Shown in pieces: positions 57,446 to 64,000 of a stretch of DNA of 64,000 nt. Positions within the stretch are counted from its first letter, which is position 1. Each line of letters starts with the position of its first letter. The notes below the pieces were generated by a model, which was not told the DNA's origin, searched no databases, and was given only the letters and a program-made list of their open reading frames with translations. The stretch comes from Streptomyces maremycinicus. GTDB lineage: Bacteria; Actinomycetota; Actinomycetes; Streptomycetales; Streptomycetaceae. The stretch covers positions 248,001-312,000 of the forward strand of contig NZ_BBYG01000013.1 of NCBI RefSeq assembly GCF_001184025.1, in the 5' to 3' direction. The translations under genes were made by a program, and so were the position numbers.

Positions 57446-59026
57446 TCAGAGGGCGCGCAGCTCGCCCTTCACCACCTTGCCGCTCGCGTTGCGGGGCAGG
57501 GCGGTCACGAACTCCACCGCCCTCGGCACCTTGTAGTTGGCCATCTCCCGCCGGGCCCAGGCGATCAGGTCGTCGGCCGTGGAGACCGCGCCCGGCCGCC
57601 GGACCACGTACGCCTTGCCCACCTCGCCCAGGCGGGGATCCGGGACGCCGATCACGGCCACGTCGGCCACGTCCGGGTGCAGGCCGAGGCGGTGTTCTAT
57701 CTCCGCCGGGTAGGCGTTGAAGCCGCCGACGATGAACATGTCCTTGAGCCGGTCGGTGATCCGGAGGTTGCCCGCGGCGTCCAGCACGCCCACGTCGCCG
57801 GTGCGCAGCCAGCCGTCCTGCGTCAGGGCCTCGGCCGTCGCCGCCTCGTCCTCGTAGTAGCCGCGCATCACGTTGAAGCCCCGGACCAGGACCTCCCCGG
57901 GCCGGCCCGGCGCCGCGTCCACCCGCACCTCGGTGCCGGGGATCGCGCGGCCGGAGGTCGAGGCGATGACCGCGGGATCGTCGCCGCGGCGGCACATGGT
58001 GACGACACCGCTCGCCTCCGAGAGCCCGTACGCCGTCAGGACGGTCTCGACGCCCAGTTCGCCCCGCAGGCGTTCGACGAGCCGCAGCGGCACCACCGCC
58101 GCGCCGGTGACCACCAGCCGCAGCGCCGACAGGTCGTGCTTGTCGCGGGAGGCGTGGTCCAGCAGCGACTGGTGCAGGGTCGGCGGACCGGGCAGGACCG
58201 ACACCCGTTCCGCCGCCACGTTCGCGAGGACCGTGTCCACGTTGAACACCGGCTGGGGGATCATCGTCGCGCCCCGCATGAGACAGGCGATCACGCCCGC
58301 CTTGTAGCCGAAGGTGTGGAAGAAGGGGTTCACGATCAGGTAGCGGTCGCCCTGCCGCAACCCGGCCAGGTCGGTCCAGATCCCGTAGGCCCGCAGCGTC
58401 TGCGCGTGGGTGATCACCGCGCCCTTGGGGCGGCCCGTGGTGCCCGAGGTGAAGACGATGTCCGAGGGCCACTCCCCCGCCACCCGGTCCGCCCGGGCCC
58501 TCACCTCCGCCGTCCCGACGCCCTCCCCGCTCGCCAGGAAGTCCTTCCAGGTCCGGAAGTCCGCCGGGGCGTCGTCCGCGAGCACCACCACCTGCTCCAG
58601 CGCGGGAAGCCCCGGCAGCGGGCCGCCACCGGCGCCCTCGGCCGCCGCCCGGCGCAACGAGGCCACGTACGAGGTCCCGAGGAAGGTGCCCGTCACGAAC
58701 AGCAGCCGCGTCCCGCTGCGGCGCAGTACGTCCGCCGCCTCCGTGCCCTTGAAACGGGTGTTCAGCGGCACGAGCACCGCGCCCGCGCCGACCGCGCCGA
58801 GCGCCGCGACCATCCAGTCCAGGGAGTTCGGGGCCCAGAGGGCGACGCGGTCGCCCGCCCGCAGCCCGTTCGCCAGACAGGCCGCCGCCGCGCGCTCGAC
58901 GCGGGCGCCGAGCTCGGCGTACGAGATCCGGGTGCGGCCCTCCACCACCGCCTCGGCGCTCGCGTACCGCTCGGCCGACCAGCGGACCAAACCGGGGATC
59001 GTCCCCCACTCCACGTCACCGCGCAC
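57446..59026 (-). CDS. AMP-forming acyl-CoA synthetase (FadD3-like)
   Basis: The product has 526 residues. The adenylation core has FTSGTTGRPKGAV (P-loop, about residue 191), FFHTFGYKAG and AYGLSEASG. GWLRTGDVG and the hinge DRLKDMFIVGGFNAYPAEIE follow, ending with LPRNASGKVVKGELR and its catalytic Lys. It activates a carboxylic acid to its CoA ester. Motif spacing resembles FadD3, which activates a steroid-ring propionate intermediate, but the substrate here is not known. GTG 59026 has GGAGG. It diverges from the thiolase operon across two regulon operators. Confidence 0.93.
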   Translation of the reverse strand: MRGDVEWGTIPGLVRWSAERYASAEAVVEGRTRISYAELGARVERAAAACLANGLRAGDRVALWAPNSLDWMVAALGAVGAGAVLVPLNTRFKGTEAADVLRRSGTRLLFVTGTFLGTSYVASLRRAAAEGAGGGPLPGLPALEQVVVLADDAPADFRTWKDFLASGEGVGTAEVRARADRVAGEWPSDIVFTSGTTGRPKGAVITHAQTLRAYGIWTDLAGLRQGDRYLIVNPFFHTFGYKAGVIACLMRGATMIPQPVFNVDTVLANVAAERVSVLPGPPTLHQSLLDHASRDKHDLSALRLVVTGAAVVPLRLVERLRGELGVETVLTAYGLSEASGVVTMCRRGDDPAVIASTSGRAIPGTEVRVDAAPGRPGEVLVRGFNVMRGYYEDEAATAEALTQDGWLRTGDVGVLDAAGNLRITDRLKDMFIVGGFNAYPAEIEHRLGLHPDVADVAVIGVPDPRLGEVGKAYVVRRPGAVSTADDLIAWARREMANYKVPRAVEFVTALPRNASGKVVKGELRAL

Positions 59027-59057
59027 GACCAGCCTCCTCCTCGCCGGAGAGCACTAG

Positions 59058-59099
59058 CTGACTGACCGTCAGATTAGCGGTAACCTGACGGACTGTCAG
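59058..59099. promoter_or_regulatory. two regulon operators in the ligase/thiolase divergent promoter
   Basis: CTGACT-GAC-CGTCAG (59058-59072) and CTGACG-GAC-TGTCAG (59085-59099) each differ by one base from a perfect palindrome. Their starts are 27 bp apart. One serves each direction, or both are bound together. Confidence 0.75.
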
Positions 59100-59131
59100 C
59101 AGCACTGTCGCCGTGTGGAGGTGGGTGCGGC

Positions 59132-60289
59132 ATGCCCGCAGTGACCGGAATCAAGGACGCCACGGCCATCGTCGGCATCGGGCAGACGTCCTTCGCCAAG
59201 CACCTCCCCGAGGACGAACGGACCCTCGCCTGCCGAGCCGTCCTGGCCGCCCTCGACGACGCCGGGATCGCCCCCGGCGAGGTCGACGCCCTCGCCTCCT
59301 ACACCATGGAGGAGACGGACGAGGTCGAGCTCGCGAAGGCCGTCGGGTTCGGGGACCTGACCTTCTTCAGCAAGATCGGGTTCGGCGGCGGCGGTTCCTG
59401 CGCCACCGTCGCCCACCTCGCCGCCGCCATCGCCGCCGGCCAGGCCACGGTGGGCGTCGCCTGGCGGTCGCGCAAACGGGGTTCCGGCCCGCGTCCGTGG
59501 ACGAACACCGCCGTCCAGCTCCCCACCCCCGCCCAGTGGACCCGGCCCTTCGGACTGCTGCGGCCCGTCGACGAGATAGCCATGCTCGCCCGCCGCTATC
59601 TGCACGAGTACGGCGCGACCCGCGACCACCTCTTCAACGTCGCCCTCGCCTGCCGCAACCGCGCCAACCAGAACCCGGCCGCCGTGATGTACGAGCGGCC
59701 CCTCACCCGCGAGATGTACATGTCGTCGCGGTGGATCAGCGAGCCCCTGTGCCTGTACGACAACTGCCTCGAGACGGACGGGGCGTTGGCCTGCGTGGTG
59801 GTGAGCGCCGAACGGGCCCGGGACTGCCGCCGGGCACCGGTCCACATCCACTCCGCGGCCCAGGGCCTGCCCGCCCAGCACCACGGCATGGTCAACTACT
59901 GGAACGACGACCCGCTCACCGGCCCCGCCTGGGCGGCCGCCCGGCACCTGTGGAAACACGCCGACTTCACCCCGCAGGACGTCGACGTCGCGCAGATCTA
60001 CGACGCCTTCACCCCGCTCGTCCCGCTCTCCCTGGAGGGCTACGGGTTCTGCGGCCGGGGAGAGGGCGGGGCGTTCACCGAGCAGGGCGCCCTGGAGACC
60101 GGCGGACGGCTGCCCCTCAACACCGGCGGCGGCGGGCTCAGCGAGGCCTACGTCCACGGTTTCAACCTCATCAACGAGGGCGTCAAGCAGCTGCGCGGGA
60201 CCAGCACCGCCCAGGTGCCCGGCGCCGCGACCTGCCTGGTCACCGCGGGCGAGGGCGTCCCGACCTCCGCTCTGCTGCTCAGGAACTGA
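59132..60289 (+). CDS. thiolase-like lipid-transfer protein (SCP-x/Ltp family)
   Basis: The product has 385 residues. ATAIVGIGQTSFAKH opens the thiolase fold. GFGGGGSCATVAHLAAAI carries a Cys (C90) at the thiolase nucleophile position. NTGGGGLSEAYVHGFNLINEGVKQLRG is the C-terminal catalytic block. Ltp-type thiolases cleave the side chain of CoA esters, and those partnered with a DUF35/OB-fold protein (such as Ltp2 with ChsH2) act as retro-aldolases. The next gene encodes exactly such a partner. ATG 59132 is used. It heads a three-gene operon. Confidence 0.9.
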   Translation: MPAVTGIKDATAIVGIGQTSFAKHLPEDERTLACRAVLAALDDAGIAPGEVDALASYTMEETDEVELAKAVGFGDLTFFSKIGFGGGGSCATVAHLAAAIAAGQATVGVAWRSRKRGSGPRPWTNTAVQLPTPAQWTRPFGLLRPVDEIAMLARRYLHEYGATRDHLFNVALACRNRANQNPAAVMYERPLTREMYMSSRWISEPLCLYDNCLETDGALACVVVSAERARDCRRAPVHIHSAAQGLPAQHHGMVNYWNDDPLTGPAWAAARHLWKHADFTPQDVDVAQIYDAFTPLVPLSLEGYGFCGRGEGGAFTEQGALETGGRLPLNTGGGGLSEAYVHGFNLINEGVKQLRGTSTAQVPGAATCLVTAGEGVPTSALLLRN

Positions 60290-60327
60290 ACCCACCGAGG
60301 AGAACGCACCGAGGAGCTGATCCCGCG

Positions 60328-60744
60328 ATGCTCACCCCCGTCACCGACGCCGACGGCGCCCCGTTCTGGCGGTACGCCGCCCAGGGCGAACTCCGCGTCC
60401 AGACCTGTGCCGACTGCGGCGAACCCCGCTTCCCGCCCCGCCCCTGCTGCCCGCACTGCCAGTCCTTCGCGAGCCGGTGGCGGCGGACCTCGGGCCGCGG
60501 CCGCGTCTGGTCCTTCGTCGTCCCGCATCCGCCCCTGCTGCCGGACTACGCGGCCTTCGCCCCCTACAACGTGATCCTCGTCGAACTGGCCGAGGCGCCC
60601 CGCATCCGGATGGTGGGCAACCTGGTGAGCGGAGCGGGGGCGCCGCTCGACTCGCTCTCCCCCCACCGCGTCCGCATCGGCGCCCGGGTCCAGGTCGTCT
60701 TCGACGGCTCCGGACTCCCGCAGTGGGTCCTGGAGCGGCCGTGA
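60328..60744 (+). CDS. Zn-ribbon OB-fold (DUF35) protein, partner of the thiolase-like protein
   Basis: The product has 138 residues. The rubredoxin-like zinc ribbon is C27-x2-C30 and C41-x2-C44 (QTCADCGEPRFPPRPCCPHC). An OB fold then spans ~55-135 (GRVWSFVVPHPPLLPDY...YNVILVELAEAPRIRMVGNLV). DUF35 proteins bind acyl-CoA and form complexes with thiolase-like enzymes. It is 38 bases after the thiolase gene, and its stop overlaps the enoyl-CoA hydratase start (GTGA). ATG 60328 follows GAGGAG. Confidence 0.93.
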   Translation: MLTPVTDADGAPFWRYAAQGELRVQTCADCGEPRFPPRPCCPHCQSFASRWRRTSGRGRVWSFVVPHPPLLPDYAAFAPYNVILVELAEAPRIRMVGNLVSGAGAPLDSLSPHRVRIGARVQVVFDGSGLPQWVLERP

Positions 60745-61514
60745 GTGTGCGACTGGACACCGACGAAAACACCGGGGTGGCCGTCGTCACCCTCGACCGG
60801 CCGGCCCGGCTGAACGCCCTCGACCTGGACACCGTCCGCGAACTGCGCGACATCTGGCGGGGGTTGCGGTACGACGACTCGGTGCGGGCCGTCGTCCTCA
60901 CCGGGGCCGGGGGGCGGGCCTTCTGCACCGGCCTCGACCGGGACGCCGTCGTGCCGCAGCCCGCCTCGCCGTACATGCAGGACGACCCGCTGCTCGCCGT
61001 CGGCCCGAAGGCGAACGACCTGTGGAAACCGGTGGTCGCCGCCGTGGAGGGGATGGCCTGCGGGGGCGCCTTCTACCTGCTCGGGGAGTGCGAGTTCATC
61101 GTCGCGGGCGCCGACGCCACCTTCTTCGACCCGCACACCACCTACGGGATGGTCAGCGCCTACGAGTCGGTGCTGCTCGCGCAGCGGATGCCGTACGGCG
61201 AGGTCGCGCGGATGATGCTCATGGGGACGGCGGAACGGATCTCCGCCCGGCGCGCCTTCGACATCGGGCTGGTGTCCGAACTCACCGACACCGGCGGGGC
61301 GTCGGCGGCCGCCGCAGCCCGCGCCGGCGTCGTCGCCGGGTATCCCCCCGCCGGGGTCCAGGGCACCGTGCGGGCCCTGTGGGCGGCGAAGGAGGCGGCC
61401 CGCACGACGGGCTTCGCCCAGGCCCCGCACCTCATCTCCCTGGGCAACCTGCCCACCGCCCACCAGGCAGAACTGTTCGCCGCCCGCTCCCCCACCACCC
61501 CACGGCTCCGCTGA
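60741..61514 (+). CDS. enoyl-CoA hydratase/isomerase (crotonase) family protein
   Basis: The product has 257 residues. Crotonase oxyanion-hole segments are AVVLTGAGGRAFCTGLD and AAVEGMACGGAFYLLGECEFIVAG. FDPHTTYGMVSAYESVLLAQRM carries position-specific catalytic residues, and AFDIGLVSEL follows. It hydrates an enoyl-CoA or performs a related CoA-ester reaction, presumably making the beta-hydroxyacyl-CoA used by the upstream thiolase/OB pair. GTG 60741 overlaps the DUF35 stop. Confidence 0.93.
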   Translation: MSVRLDTDENTGVAVVTLDRPARLNALDLDTVRELRDIWRGLRYDDSVRAVVLTGAGGRAFCTGLDRDAVVPQPASPYMQDDPLLAVGPKANDLWKPVVAAVEGMACGGAFYLLGECEFIVAGADATFFDPHTTYGMVSAYESVLLAQRMPYGEVARMMLMGTAERISARRAFDIGLVSELTDTGGASAAAAARAGVVAGYPPAGVQGTVRALWAAKEAARTTGFAQAPHLISLGNLPTAHQAELFAARSPTTPRLR

Positions 61515-61557
61515 CCCCGCTCCGGGATTTCCGCGCTGCGGGGACGGCGCGGAGCCG

Positions 61558-61575
61558 GTCACCCGGACGGGTGAC
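61558..61575. terminator. short hairpin between convergent genes
   Basis: GTCACCCG and CGGGTGAC flank GA, 44 bases after the hydratase stop and 61 bases after the end of the opposing gene. Confidence 0.5.
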
Positions 61576-61635
61576 GTGGCCCTTCCGGGCGGGGAGGGCG
61601 GGGGGGGTAGTTCCTCCCCCGGTTCTTTGAGGAGG

Positions 61636-62175
61636 TCAGCGGGCCGGTGCGTACTGCTGCGGGTCGCAGTGGTCGACCCTCGCCGCGACGCCCGGGGCTG
61701 ACAGGTCGACCTGGACCGTCGTCGTGTCGTTCCCCGCGACGTACGCTTCCTCGCTGCGCTCCTCCACCCGCCGGGAACCGGCGTCGAGGAAATCGACCGT
61801 CACGGTGAAGTAGCCGCCGGTCGCGTTCGGGTTGGTGACCTCGACCGTCGCGTACGCCTCGCTCGGTGTCGCGCAGGCGGTCAGCTCCACCGTGGCGTCC
61901 GCCTGCGTCGTGGACGTGTCGGAGGAGCCGCTGCCGCCGGAGGTGTCGTCCGTGTAGTCGTCATCGTCGTCGTAGTCGTGGTACGTGCTCCCCGAGGTGC
62001 CGCCGCTCGACGACGAGCCGTCGTGGTTCTGGCCGGAGCTGCTGCATCCGCCGCCCCCGCCGTCGCCGTGACCGCCGCCGCGGCCGTGCCCCTTGCTCGT
62101 GGAGAAGCCGGTCAGCGCCAGTACGACGATCGCGGCCACCGCTGTGAACCTGAGTTTCTGCCCCCGTCGATCCAT
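61636..62175 (-). CDS. secreted or anchored low-complexity protein of unknown function
   Basis: The product has 179 residues. An N-terminal hydrophobic segment (~10-24, FTAVAAIVVLALTGF) is followed by a Gly/His/Ser-rich and Asp/Tyr-rich linker (DDDDDYTDD). A beta-rich domain of ~85 residues with Cys in LTACATP and VDHCDP, probably paired, completes it. The domain looks like the small Ig/FxLYD-type modules of Streptomyces surface proteins. ATG 62175 is used. Its function is not known. Confidence 0.75.
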   Translation of the reverse strand: MDRRGQKLRFTAVAAIVVLALTGFSTSKGHGRGGGHGDGGGGGCSSSGQNHDGSSSSGGTSGSTYHDYDDDDDYTDDTSGGSGSSDTSTTQADATVELTACATPSEAYATVEVTNPNATGGYFTVTVDFLDAGSRRVEERSEEAYVAGNDTTTVQVDLSAPGVAARVDHCDPQQYAPAR

Positions 62176-62288
62176 GCGGCCAGCCTAGGCAAAGCCTGTC
62201 ACGACCATGTCACCGCGTGGCGACCGGCCGGTCCCCGGCGTAGCGTCTGCGGTGGCGGCCGCCGTCCGGCTCCCTTCCGTGCACCCGG

Positions 62289-62390
62289 CACGACGGCCGT
62301 CCCGGCACGACGGCCGTCCCGGCACGACGGCCGTCCCGGCACGACGGCCGTCCCGGCACGACGGCCGTCCCGGCACGACGGCCGTCCCGG
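62289..62390. repeat. 17-bp tandem repeat CACGACGGCCGTCCCGG, six perfect copies
   Basis: Six identical units start every 17 bases from 62289, and a diverged seventh follows. Each contains the perfect palindrome GACGGCCGTC. The array lies between the divergent-facing ends of the secreted-protein gene start and the AfsK-like gene stop. There are no unique spacers, so it is not a CRISPR array. Confidence 0.95.
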
Positions 62391-62425
62391 TGCGACGGCC
62401 GTCCTCCCGGCGGTGAGCGGACGGT

Positions 62426-64000
62426 TCAGGCCGTACGGGCCGTTCCCGTGCCCTTCTCCGCGTCCAGCGCGTACACACAGCGGTCCTTGCTGGACGCGTA
62501 CACCACACCGTCGCGGACCACCGGGGAGCCGGTGATCTCGCCGCCGGTCGCCAGCTTCCAGCGCAGCCTGCCGTCGTCGGCCTTCAGGGTGTACAGCAGG
62601 TGGTCCGTGGAGCCGAAGTGGATACGGCCCTCCGCGACCGCCGGGGCGCCCACGATGTCGCCGCCCGCCTGGAAGCGCCACTTGGGCGTGCCGGTGACGG
62701 CGTCCAGGGTGTAGAGGCCCTTGCCGCTGCCGACGTGGACATGGCCGGCGGCCACCAGCACCGGGTCGACGGACGCCCGGGCCTCGGTGGCGATGCGCCA
62801 GCGGTCGCGCCCGTCGGTGGCGTCGATGGCGTACACGGTGCCGAGGTAGTCGGCGAGGTAGACGCCGCCGCCGGTCACCGCCGGGCCGGGCACGAAGGCC
62901 GGCGGCGACAGGAAGACCGCCGGGGCCTCGAAGTGCCAGCGCACCATGCCGCTCGCGACGTCGACGGCGAGGACGCGGGTGCCGGCGGAGAGGTAGACGT
63001 AGCCGTCGGGGGCGGGGGTGACCCGGACCGGGACACCGCCGCAGGAGGCCGTGTCGCCGATGGGGTAGGACCAGCGTTCCTCGCCCGTGCGGGCTTCCAG
63101 GGCTCTGAGCCGGGCGTCCTGCCAGACGTAGACCGTGCCCTCGTGCAGGGCCGGGCCGGCCTCCGGGGACTCGAAGTCGGTCTGGCAGCCGGTGATCTCC
63201 CAGAGCTTCTGCCCGGTCGAGGCCTCCCAGGCCTGGACGCCGCCGCCGCGCGTGCCGGTGACGACCGTGCCCCGGTCGGCCTTGAGCGAGTACACCCAGG
63301 CGTCCGTCGACAGCCGCCACAGGTCGCCGCCCTCACGGGCGTCCAGGGCGAACAGGGTGGGCCCGTCGGAGGCGTGCACCCGGCCGTCCGCGACCGCCAT
63401 CGACCAGGCGACGTCCCGCGTCTTGAAGCGGCGCCGGCCGGTGGCCACATCCAGGGCGTGCACCTCGAAGGAGGTCACGTAGACGAGGTCCCCGGCGACG
63501 GACGGCGTGCCCCACACATCGTTCGACATGCGGAAACGCCAGGGCCGCCAGCCCGCGGGGGTCTCCGAGGGCGCGGTCTGGGGGGTCGGTACGGTCGTGT
63601 CGGCGCCGTTGACGCCGGGGCGCGGGCGGGACCAGCTGGCGACCAGGCCGGGCTCGGCGACGGGCGCCTTCACGGCGGCCGTGGCCCGTACGTCGGCGAC
63701 GCGCGGACCCGGTCCGATCGGCACGGCGGCGCCCGCCAGCCGGACGGGACCGATGTCGGGCGCGCCGACGGCCACCGGCGCGGGAGCCGGGCGGGACAGG
63801 ACCACGGGGGCGTGCGGCGGCGGGGGCGGCACGGCCGGGGCGGTCGGCCGGGCCAGGCCCACGCCGCCCGCGCCGCCGCTGCGAGGACTCGGCGGCGCCG
63901 GCTTCGTCGGGCGGCCGCCACGGCGCGTCTCGATGAGCGCGACCGCCTTCTCGGGCAGCCACGCCGACGCCGTACCGCTGTCGTCGGAGCCGGAGCCGAA
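62426..64000 (-). CDS. afsK: AfsK-like Ser/Thr kinase, C-terminal PQQ/beta-propeller part (5' end outside window)
   Basis: The frame is open from the right edge (525 codons to the stop). It begins in a linker with WLPEKAVALIET and a Pro-rich stretch. A propeller of PQQ-like repeats follows (VYVTSFEVHALDVATGRR, VYVWQDARLRALEARTGEERW, VYLADYLGTVYAIDATDGRDRWR, VHVGSGKGLYTLDAVTGTPKWR, VYASSKDRCVYALD). AfsK is a membrane-associated Ser/Thr kinase with this C-terminal propeller. It phosphorylates AfsR and acts at hyphal tips. The kinase domain is not in the window, so the call depends on the propeller, the linker and nearness to afsR/afsS. Another PQQ-propeller protein is possible. Confidence 0.7.
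   Translation of the reverse strand, partial: FGSGSDDSGTASAWLPEKAVALIETRRGGRPTKPAPPSPRSGGAGGVGLARPTAPAVPPPPPHAPVVLSRPAPAPVAVGAPDIGPVRLAGAAVPIGPGPRVADVRATAAVKAPVAEPGLVASWSRPRPGVNGADTTVPTPQTAPSETPAGWRPWRFRMSNDVWGTPSVAGDLVYVTSFEVHALDVATGRRRFKTRDVAWSMAVADGRVHASDGPTLFALDAREGGDLWRLSTDAWVYSLKADRGTVVTGTRGGGVQAWEASTGQKLWEITGCQTDFESPEAGPALHEGTVYVWQDARLRALEARTGEERWSYPIGDTASCGGVPVRVTPAPDGYVYLSAGTRVLAVDVASGMVRWHFEAPAVFLSPPAFVPGPAVTGGGVYLADYLGTVYAIDATDGRDRWRIATEARASVDPVLVAAGHVHVGSGKGLYTLDAVTGTPKWRFQAGGDIVGAPAVAEGRIHFGSTDHLLYTLKADDGRLRWKLATGGEITGSPVVRDGVVYASSKDRCVYALDAEKGTGTARTA

Noticed and set aside
62289..62405. CRISPR array
   Set aside because: The units are contiguous with no unique spacers and no cas genes are near.
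1..64000. Riboswitches, additional tRNAs, rRNA, integrases or IS elements
   Set aside because: I looked for tRNA cloverleaves, transposase/integrase motifs and known leader patterns and found only tRNA-Arg(CCT). A covariance-model scan would be needed to exclude riboswitches.

Overview
The window is high-GC actinobacterial chromosome, almost certainly Streptomyces. The supporting evidence is the GC-rich third codon positions, frequent GTG starts, GTGA stop/start overlaps, leaderless genes with a TANNNT box just before the start, the F420 gene fbiC, a DUF397/XRE gene pair, a GPP34-family protein and an afsK-afsR-afsS locus. From memory, the order XRE/DUF397, GPP34, D-Ala-D-Ala carboxypeptidase, fbiC, afsR, afsS, afsK resembles the S. 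coelicolor afs region. This was not checked against any database.

Region 1 (1-5.3 kb): the end of an M6-type metalloprotease, a double-IclR regulator, tRNA-Arg(CCT) with a perfect terminator, a VOC protein, the decayed remains of an HNH restriction endonuclease, and a complete rpoA that lies far from any ribosomal-protein operon. Region 2 (5.4-20 kb): a peptidoglycan amidase, a protein O-mannosyltransferase, an orphan sugar-binding lipoprotein, an ECF41-type sigma factor with its oxidoreductase partner and a matching promoter, a two-component system divergent from an FtsX-type ABC exporter, and an acyltransferase with a repeat-coded Pro-rich head. Region 3 (20-31.5 kb): a BlaI regulator with a collapsed M56 peptidase, a DUF4396 protein behind a CsoR-like copper operator, MarR, MFS/ArsR, glutathione peroxidase and MerR genes, the DUF397/XRE pair, GPP34, and a carboxypeptidase with a very long acidic head.

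Region 4 (31.5-64 kb): membrane and transport genes, fbiC, several putative F420-dependent enzymes, and a dispersed set of catabolic genes. The catabolic genes include two SDRs, two LLM oxidoreductases, two amidohydrolases, an aldehyde dehydrogenase, an acyl-CoA ligase, a thiolase/OB-fold/enoyl-CoA hydratase operon and a dimeric-barrel protein. The 15-bp palindrome CTGACG-N3-CGTCAG, or a close variant, recurs before most of their transcription units but not before the neighbouring genes examined. I read this as one regulon controlled by a TetR-like repressor encoded elsewhere. It is the most promising undescribed system in the window: a CoA-dependent catabolic pathway of unknown substrate, probably using F420, interleaved with the AfsK/AfsR/AfsS antibiotic-regulation locus. 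The afsK-like gene runs off the right edge.
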